NCBI RefSeq assembly: GCF_014651055.1
Contig: NZ_BMWD01000013.1
Location: forward strand, 1-44,052
Length of the DNA: 44,052 bases
Origin: Streptomyces fructofermentans
Lineage (GTDB): Bacteria; Actinomycetota; Actinomycetes; Streptomycetales; Streptomycetaceae
Direction of reading: 5' to 3'
In this document: positions 38,628 through 44,052 of the stretch, piece after piece
How the letters are laid out: each line of letters begins with the position of its first letter
Numbering within the stretch: the first letter of the stretch is position 1
Translations under genes and position numbers: made by a program
Notes under the pieces: model-generated
Told to the model about the DNA's origin: nothing
Databases searched by the model: none
The model's input: the letters and a program-made list of their open reading frames with translations, nothing else

Positions 38628-39698
38628 TCAGCTCCCGGGTCCGTTCGGGCGGCCTTGGGACGGGGCCGGCGGCGAGCCGGGCGGCATGTTGTACGGCGTG
38701 ACGACCTGGATCGCGGACGGCAGGACCGGAGTGCTGTCCGGGGGCAGGGCGCCGTGGGCCCGCATGATCAGCCGGCAGGCGTCGCGCATGTCCTGGCGCA
38801 GGTCGTGGTGGAGCACGGCGGACAGCCGCCCGGCACGCAGCAGCCGCGCGTTGTCGTGGTCCAGGTCGTGGGCGACGAAGACCTCGCACGGGCGGCCCAC
38901 GGCGTCGAACGCGTCGAGCGTCGCGACGTTGCCGCCGCCCATCGAGTAGACCGCTCCGATCTCCGGGTCCTGCCGCAGCGCGGCCAGCACGAGGTCGAAC
39001 TGCGTGGCGTCCAGACCGTCGCTGTCGGTGACCTCCACCAGCCGACGGGCCGGCCGAAGCGTACGCATCACCGCCCGGAAGCCCATCTCCCGTTCCTCCT
39101 CGCCGCGGAAGAAGCCGCGGCTGATCGTCGTGAGCACGGTGCCGGGGCGGCCGCCGAGCCACTGCCCCAGCAGGTAGGCGGCGGTGGCGCCCGCCGCCCG
39201 GTTGTCGATGCCGACGTAGGCGAGCCGGCCGCTGGACGGCAGATCCGTCACGAGGGTCACCACCGGGACGCCCGCGGCCACCAGCCGTCCCACCGCCGCG
39301 GTGACCTCCGGGACGTCCGGCGCCTTGAGGATCACGCCCTGCGAGCCGCGCCGCGCCGTCCGGTCCAGCGTCTCCACCAGCTCGTCCGGGCCGCCGGTCT
39401 CCCGGAAGTGGAACCGGCAGCGCACCACCGCCGGGTGCAGGGACGGCAGTTCCGCCTCCAGTGCCGCGCGCACCGCCGTGGAGAAGCGCTCCGGTGTCTG
39501 CATCACGACGTCGGTCATGAAGGTCCGGCCCGTCAGCCGCACCTGCGTCCGCTGCCGGTCCAGGTCCGTGACGGCCTGCTGGACCGACCGGGCCGTGCTC
39601 TCCCTGACCCCGCCCCTGCCGTTCAGGACCCGGTCCACGGTGGCCTCGCTCAGGCCGGCCTGGCGGGCGATCTCCCTGATCGGGTACGGGTGGCCCAT
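38628..39698 (-). CDS. LacI-family sugar-responsive repressor
   Basis: A 356-aa LacI/GalR-type regulator. The N-terminal HTH and hinge contain YPIREIARQAGLSEATVDRVLNGRGGVRESTA (residues 4 to about 40, quoted in parts: PIREIARQAGLSEATV, DRVLNGRGGV). A periplasmic-binding-protein-like sugar domain follows, with VVTLVTDLPSSGRLAYVGID and RPCEVFVAHDLDHDN. AAGGAG lies 8 nt before the ATG. It diverges from the PhyH/SDR/Gfo operon across 106 bp and is very probably its repressor, with a sugar, cyclitol or sugar acid as inducer. Confidence 0.92.
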   Translation of the reverse strand: MGHPYPIREIARQAGLSEATVDRVLNGRGGVRESTARSVQQAVTDLDRQRTQVRLTGRTFMTDVVMQTPERFSTAVRAALEAELPSLHPAVVRCRFHFRETGGPDELVETLDRTARRGSQGVILKAPDVPEVTAAVGRLVAAGVPVVTLVTDLPSSGRLAYVGIDNRAAGATAAYLLGQWLGGRPGTVLTTISRGFFRGEEEREMGFRAVMRTLRPARRLVEVTDSDGLDATQFDLVLAALRQDPEIGAVYSMGGGNVATLDAFDAVGRPCEVFVAHDLDHDNARLLRAGRLSAVLHHDLRQDMRDACRLIMRAHGALPPDSTPVLPSAIQVVTPYNMPPGSPPAPSQGRPNGPGS

Positions 39699-39771
39699 CA
39701 CCGGCTCCTTGAGGGGTTTTTGACGGCTCTCTGACGATTGCCCGAGGGGTGCGGCCTCACAAGAATGACAT

Positions 39772-39781
39772 CGACGCGTCG
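39772..39781. promoter_or_regulatory. candidate LacI operator
   Basis: A 10-bp palindrome CGACGCGTCG with central CG in the intergenic region, 23 bp before the dioxygenase ATG. A direct repeat of TGACG (about 39720 and 39732) lies nearer the repressor gene. Assignment to the LacI protein is by position only. Confidence 0.4.
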
Positions 39782-39804
39782 CTGCGAACTCCGGGAGGAC
39801 GAGG

Positions 39805-40983
39805 ATGCACCGCACTCTCTCAGGGCCCCGCGCATGGCTGTCCGAGCGCGACTGCGACCTCGGCGCCCTGCGCGAACTGGTCGAGCGCGAGACCGACCCG
39901 GCCGACCACCCGTACGCCAGCGGCGTGGAGCGGAACGTCCCGCTCTACGACTGCGACCGGCTGCGCGCCGCGTCCGCCACGGCCGACGGCCGCCGGGACG
40001 TGCAGACCGAACTGGTCCGCGCGCTCGCCGAGGGCCCCGGTGTCGTGGTCCTGCGGGGAGCCTTCCCCGACCGCGAGGTGGTCCGCCGGGCGGGAGCCGC
40101 GTTCGACGAGCTGATCGCCCGGCAGCGCGCGTCCGGTGCCGCCGCGGGCGACCACTTCGCCAGGCCAGGCGCCAACGACCGGGTGTGGAACGCCCTGGAG
40201 AAGACGGCCCTGCTCGACCCCGAGGCGTTCGCCGACTACTACGCGAACGACATGATCGCCCTGGTGTCCACGGCGTGGCTCGGACCCGGCTACCAGGTCA
40301 CGTCCCAGATCAACGTGGTGAACCCGGGCGGCGCCGCGCAGACCGCGCACCGCGACTACCACCTGGGATTCCTCTCCGCCGAGGTCGCCGCCGCGTATCC
40401 CGCCCACGTCCACCGCCTCTCCCCGGCGCTCACACTCCAGGGCGCGGTCGCGCACTGCGACATGCCCGTCGAGTCGGGCCCCACGATGTACCTGCCGCAC
40501 TCGCAGAAGTACGGGCCCGGCTATCTGGCCTGGCGACTGCCCGAGTTCCAGGCGTACTTCGAGGCCCACCACGTACAACTGCCCCTGGCGGAGGGGGACG
40601 CGGTGTTTTTCAACCCGGCCCTCCTGCACGCGGCGGGACACAACCGGTCGACGGACGTCCGGCGCGCGGCCAACCTGCTCCAGGTCTCCTCGGCGTTCGG
40701 CCGGGCCATGGAGAGCGTGGACCGCGAGGCCGTCACGAACGCGGTCTACCCGGTGCTGCTCCGGCGCCGCGCCGAGGGCGTCGGACAGGCCTGGCTGGAC
40801 GCCGTGGTCGCCGCGAGCGCCGAGGGCTACCCGTTCCCGACGAACCTCGACTCCGACCCGCCCGTCGACGGGGCGACGCCCTCCTCCCAGGCGGACCTGG
40901 TGCACCGCGCGCTGGCCGGGGAGTGGGCGCCGGAGCGGCTGAGGGCCGCGCTGCGCGACGGCGCGGCCCGCCGCGAGAGCTGA
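39805..40983 (+). CDS. phytanoyl-CoA dioxygenase (PhyH)-family oxygenase
   Basis: A 392-aa member of the Fe(II)/2-oxoglutarate-dependent PhyH family. The iron facial triad is visible: His182 and Asp184 in AHRDYHLG, and His275 or His279 in HAAGHNRS. A following Arg would bind 2-oxoglutarate. These enzymes hydroxylate unactivated carbons. The ATG follows GGGAGGACGAGG. It is the first gene of a LacI-controlled operon with an SDR and two Gfo/Idh/MocA dehydrogenases, so the substrate is more likely a sugar, cyclitol or quaternary amine than phytanoyl-CoA. Confidence 0.87.
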   Translation: MHRTLSGPRAWLSERDCDLGALRELVERETDPADHPYASGVERNVPLYDCDRLRAASATADGRRDVQTELVRALAEGPGVVVLRGAFPDREVVRRAGAAFDELIARQRASGAAAGDHFARPGANDRVWNALEKTALLDPEAFADYYANDMIALVSTAWLGPGYQVTSQINVVNPGGAAQTAHRDYHLGFLSAEVAAAYPAHVHRLSPALTLQGAVAHCDMPVESGPTMYLPHSQKYGPGYLAWRLPEFQAYFEAHHVQLPLAEGDAVFFNPALLHAAGHNRSTDVRRAANLLQVSSAFGRAMESVDREAVTNAVYPVLLRRRAEGVGQAWLDAVVAASAEGYPFPTNLDSDPPVDGATPSSQADLVHRALAGEWAPERLRAALRDGAARRES

Positions 40984-41017
40984 CACCGTGGGAGGACTCG
41001 GTCACGTGGGGACGCGC

Positions 41018-41794
41018 ATGGGACTTCTCGAAGGCAAGGTCGTCCTCGTCAACGGCGGCAGCCAGGGTGTCGGTGCCGCCGTCGCCCGGGCCGCGGCGCG
41101 CGAGGGGGCGACGGTGGCCGTCACCGGGCGCCGCCCCGGGCCGGGCGAGGCGCTGGTGGGCGAGCTGACCGGTGCCGGCGCCCGGGCGAGCTACGTACGG
41201 GCCGACCTGTCCGACGCCGACCAGGCCCGCGGCAGTGTGGCCGAGGTGGTCGCCGCGTACGGGCGCGTGGACTGCCTGGTCAACTCCGCCGGGCTCACCT
41301 CGCGCGGGACGCTGCTCGACACGACGCCCGAACTGTTCGACGCGCACATCGCGGTCAACCTCAAGGGCCCGTTCTTCGCGATGCAGGCTGCCGTCGCGGA
41401 CATGGTGTCGCGGGGAGCCCCGGGCACCGTCGTCAACATCATCACCTCCTCCGCGCACGGAGGCCAGCCCTTCCTCGCGCCGTACGTGGCCGCCAAGGCG
41501 GGGCTCGTCGGCCTGACCCGCAACGCGGCGCACGCCCACCGATGGGACCGCGTACGGATCAACGGCCTGAACATCGGCTGGACGGAGACCGAGGGCGAGG
41601 ACACCACCCAGCGGACCTTCCACGACGCGGGCGACGACTGGCGTGAACGGGCCGCCGCGAAGCTGCCGATGGGCAGACTCGGACAGCCCGACGAGATCGC
41701 CGCCTTCGTCGTGCTCCTGCTCTCCGACCGCAGCGGCGTCGTCACCGGCTCGGTGATCGACTGGGACCAGAACGTCCTCGGCGGACTCGACTGA
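41018..41794 (+). CDS. SDR-family oxidoreductase
   Basis: A 258-aa classical SDR. The glycine motif is NGGSQGVGA, with Asn in place of the usual Thr; it has NSAGLTS where NNAG is usual, and catalytic Tyr156/Lys160 in YVAAKAG. The C terminus lacks the usual VDGG and ends in VIDWDQNVLGGLD. ATG 41018 has GGGGA 6 nt upstream; in-frame GTG 41006 with GGAGG is the alternative. It lies 34 bp after the dioxygenase gene. Probably it oxidises or reduces the hydroxylated product. Confidence 0.87.
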   Translation: MGLLEGKVVLVNGGSQGVGAAVARAAAREGATVAVTGRRPGPGEALVGELTGAGARASYVRADLSDADQARGSVAEVVAAYGRVDCLVNSAGLTSRGTLLDTTPELFDAHIAVNLKGPFFAMQAAVADMVSRGAPGTVVNIITSSAHGGQPFLAPYVAAKAGLVGLTRNAAHAHRWDRVRINGLNIGWTETEGEDTTQRTFHDAGDDWRERAAAKLPMGRLGQPDEIAAFVVLLLSDRSGVVTGSVIDWDQNVLGGLD

Positions 41795-41935
41795 GCGGGC
41801 GACCGCACCCGTCCCTCCCCACCGAAGCACCCCAGGTACCCGCATCCGGCCCCCTGTCCCGCCGTCCCGTCCCCGCACCCCGCCCGCGCAGTACGTGAAC
41901 CGCACACACGCAAGCGAACAAGGAGCCCGTGAACC

Positions 41936-42940
41936 ATGCGCATCGGCATCCTCGGCCTCGGCCGGATCGGCGCCTTCCACGCCGAGACCCTCTCCCGGCT
42001 CGACACGGTCGAGTCCCTCGTCGTCGCCGACCCGTTCGCGGGAGCGGTCACGGCCGCCGTCGGACGCCTCGGCGCCGAGGCCGCCGACTCGCCCGAGGCG
42101 GTGTTCGCCTCGGGTGTCGACGGCGTGGTGATCGCCGCCGCGACCGACGCCCACCCCGGACTGCTCCTGGCCGCGGTGGAGGCGGGGCTCCCGGTCTTCT
42201 GCGAGAAGCCCGTCGCCCGCACGATGAAGGAGGGCACCGAGGTCCTGAACGCCGTACGGGACAGCGGTGTCGAGATCCAGATCGGCTACAACCGGCGCTT
42301 CGACAAGGGCTTCGCGGCCGCCCGCGCCGCGGTCCGCGGCGGTGAACTCGGCGTGCTGCACACCGTGCGCTCCACCACCCTCGACCCGGCGCCGCCGCCG
42401 GCCGCGTACATCGCCTCCTCCGGAGGCATCTTCCGCGACTGCTCCGTGCACGACTTCGACATCATCCGCTGGGTGACCGGGCGCGAGGTCACCGAGGTGT
42501 ACGCGACCGGCGGCAACCGCGGGGAGCGGTACATCGCCGAGGCGGGCGACGCCGACACCACCGCCGCCGTGCTCACCCTGGACGACGGCACGCTCGCCGT
42601 GGTCTCCAACTCACGCCACAACGCGCGCGGTTACGACGTCCGGATGGAGCTGCACGGCTTCCGGGACAGCATCGCGGTCGGCCTGGAGGACAAGCTGCCG
42701 CTGCGGTCGGTCGAGCCGGGAGCCACCTTCCCCGCGGGCCCGCCGCACGACTTCTTCATGGACCGCTTCGCCGACGCGTACCGGGCCGAACTCGGCGTGT
42801 TCACCGAGGTCGTGGCAGGCCGGCGGAGTTCGCCCTGCACCGTCGCCGACGCGCTGGAGGCGGGCTGGATCGCCGAGGCCTGCACCCTCTCCCTGCGCGA
42901 GCGCCGCGCGGTGACGACCGAGGAGGTGCGCGGCGCGTGA
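41936..42940 (+). CDS. Gfo/Idh/MocA dehydrogenase (inositol 2-dehydrogenase-like)
   Basis: A 334-aa NAD-dependent dehydrogenase with the Rossmann motif GILGLGRIGAFHAE, FCEKPVA, GYNRRFDKGF and the substrate-domain signature GGIFRDCSVHDFDIIRWVTG. These closely match the myo-inositol 2-dehydrogenase (IolG) subgroup. The Asp and His of that segment form the expected catalytic pair. The 141-bp gap upstream is C-rich and may hold a second promoter, though co-transcription with the SDR is also possible. The stop overlaps the next GTG. True substrate may be another cyclitol or sugar. Confidence 0.88.
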   Translation: MRIGILGLGRIGAFHAETLSRLDTVESLVVADPFAGAVTAAVGRLGAEAADSPEAVFASGVDGVVIAAATDAHPGLLLAAVEAGLPVFCEKPVARTMKEGTEVLNAVRDSGVEIQIGYNRRFDKGFAAARAAVRGGELGVLHTVRSTTLDPAPPPAAYIASSGGIFRDCSVHDFDIIRWVTGREVTEVYATGGNRGERYIAEAGDADTTAAVLTLDDGTLAVVSNSRHNARGYDVRMELHGFRDSIAVGLEDKLPLRSVEPGATFPAGPPHDFFMDRFADAYRAELGVFTEVVAGRRSSPCTVADALEAGWIAEACTLSLRERRAVTTEEVRGA

Positions 42941-43959
42941 CGAACCCCGCAGAGCCGCTGCGCATCGGGGTGCTGGGGGCCGCCCGCATCGCCGAACGGT
43001 CCCTGGTGGGCCCGGCCCGCGCGACGGGCCACCGACTGGTCGCGGTGGCCGCCCGCGACCGGTCCCGGGCCGCGGCCTTCGCCGCGGACCACGGCGTGGA
43101 GCGCGTCGTGGACTCGTACGCCGAACTGGTCGCCGATCCGGAGGTGGAGGTCGTCTACAACCCCCTCGCCAACGGACTGCACGGGCCGTGGAACCTCGCG
43201 GCGCTCGCCGAGGGCAAGCACGTCCTCACGGAGAAGCCGTCCGCGAGCAACACGGAGGAGGCCGTCGAGGTCCGGGACGCCGCCGCAGGGGCCGGCACGG
43301 TGTACATGGAGGCCTTCCACTACCTCTTCCACCCCGTCACGGGCCGCCTGCACGCCCTGCTGGCCTCCGGGGAACTCGGGGAGCTGCGGCACGTGGAGGC
43401 GACGGTCGCCGTTCCCGCCCCGCCCGGGGACGACCCGCGCTGGTCGCTGTCCCTCGCGGGCGGCGCGCTCATGGACCTCGGCTGCTACGGGCTGCACGCC
43501 CTGCGGATGCTGGCCCCTTGGGCCGGCGGGCCACCGGTCCTGGCCGGCGCCCGGGGCGGGGCGCGTGCGGGTGCGCCGGAGGTCGACGAGTGGCTCGACG
43601 CGGACCTGGTGTTCCCCGGCGGGGCCACCGGGTCCGCCCGCTGCCACATGGACCACGGCGAACTGCTGATGACCTGCAAGATCGTCGGCTCCCTGGGCGA
43701 GGCGACCGCGATGAACTTCGTCCTGCCGCACCGCGACGACCGGGTGGTGGTCCGCACGGCGGCGGGGGAGCGGACCGAGGAGCTCGGCAAACGGTCCTCG
43801 TACACGTACCAGTTGGAGGCCTTCGCCGCCCGGGTGCGCGGCGGGGCGGCGCTGCCGCTGGACGCCGAGGACGCGGTGGCCACCATGCGGCTGATCGACG
43901 ACTGCTACCGCGCCGCCGGGTTCCGGCCCAGGCCGCGCACCGGGCTCCCGGCCTCCTGA
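42937..43959 (+). CDS. Gfo/Idh/MocA dehydrogenase (trans-dihydrodiol-dehydrogenase-like)
   Basis: A 340-aa family member distinct from its neighbour: Rossmann GVLGAARIAERS, VYNPLANGLHGPWNLAAL, LTEKPSASN, EAFHYLFHP, and GGALMDLGCYGLHALRML. The last is the signature of the glucose-fructose oxidoreductase/dihydrodiol dehydrogenase branch. The GTG overlaps the stop of the preceding dehydrogenase, so both are made together, presumably for consecutive oxidations in the LacI-controlled pathway. It is the last complete gene in the window. Confidence 0.88.
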   Translation: MTNPAEPLRIGVLGAARIAERSLVGPARATGHRLVAVAARDRSRAAAFAADHGVERVVDSYAELVADPEVEVVYNPLANGLHGPWNLAALAEGKHVLTEKPSASNTEEAVEVRDAAAGAGTVYMEAFHYLFHPVTGRLHALLASGELGELRHVEATVAVPAPPGDDPRWSLSLAGGALMDLGCYGLHALRMLAPWAGGPPVLAGARGGARAGAPEVDEWLDADLVFPGGATGSARCHMDHGELLMTCKIVGSLGEATAMNFVLPHRDDRVVVRTAAGERTEELGKRSSYTYQLEAFAARVRGGAALPLDAEDAVATMRLIDDCYRAAGFRPRPRTGLPAS

Positions 43960-43988
43960 GTCCCCGGCGCGCCGGCCACGGGCGCGGG

Positions 43989-44005
43989 GCGCACACGCGG
44001 TGCGC
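43989..44005 (+). terminator. possible terminator at the window end
   Basis: GCGCAC-ACGCG-GTGCGC hairpin about 30 bp after the last stop codon. The remaining bases to 44052 show no gene. Confidence 0.4.
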
Positions 44006-44052
44006 CGGCTGCCCCGCGGGGCACACGAGCGGCGGACGGCGGAGGCCGCCCG

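Noticed and set aside
1..44052. tRNA or rRNA genes, CRISPR arrays, insertion sequences, attachment sites, biosynthetic gene clusters
   Set aside because: No T-loop-like GTTCGANTC contexts, no regularly spaced unique-spacer repeats, and no transposase, integrase, PKS or NRPS motifs were seen by eye.

Overview
The window is chromosomal DNA of a Streptomyces (or very close relative). The evidence is very high GC with strong third-position GC bias, many GTG starts, many probable leaderless transcripts (a TANNNT -10 box 6-8 nt before the start codon), a TTA-containing small gene, DUF664 mini-circle-type proteins, and a second-type elongation factor Tu. From memory the order (a divergent tuf, uppP, an lnt, ung, fabG) resembles the SCO13xx region of S. 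coelicolor; I could not check this. I see no tRNA, rRNA, CRISPR array, transposase or integrase.

Layout. 1-5 kb: two coupled split-barrel flavoproteins (minus) diverge from a MocR-type regulator; an EamA exporter diverges from a LysR regulator; a third split-barrel protein follows. 5.4-10 kb: an isochorismatase-fold protein lacking the expected catalytic residues, a Tat-type Rieske lipoprotein, an S9 peptidase, and a coupled HipA-like kinase/DUF3037 pair. 10-14.3 kb: fabG and a second SDR behind a strong promoter, an orphan oligopeptide-type binding lipoprotein, and ung. 14.3-19 kb: a helical-repeat-like protein, a heptamer minisatellite, a small lipoprotein, a DUF664 protein, and a TetR regulator diverging from an FAD monooxygenase that carries a repetitive insertion. 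19-25 kb: a Gfo/Idh/MocA oxidoreductase, lnt, an NTF2-like protein, an SDR, a 59-residue TTA gene, a gene-poor repeat-rich stretch, and uppP. 25.3-28.3 kb: a three-gene oxidoreductase/PmoA-like/cupin operon behind a promoter with a LacI-type operator. 28.4-38.2 kb: HxlR/thiolase, TVP38-like/AlkD-like, EF-Tu, a second DUF664 protein, a spermidine-synthase-like protein, an MFS exporter, a DUF8017-like membrane protein and a hotdog thioesterase. 38.6-44 kb: a LacI regulator diverging from a PhyH dioxygenase/SDR/two Gfo operon.

Themes. (1) Three promoters fit the RecA/LexA-independent DNA-damage motif TTGTCRGTG-N8-TANNNT: two exactly (ung and the 187-aa protein) and one closely (the TTA gene). 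(2) Five regulators (MocR, LysR, TetR, HxlR, LacI) face probable targets across intergenic regions with clear repeats. (3) The two dehydrogenase operons look like uncharacterised catabolic routes for sugars, cyclitols or sugar acids; neither has a transporter in view. (4) Several tandem repeat arrays with periods of 7, 21 or about 42 bp lie in or near genes.
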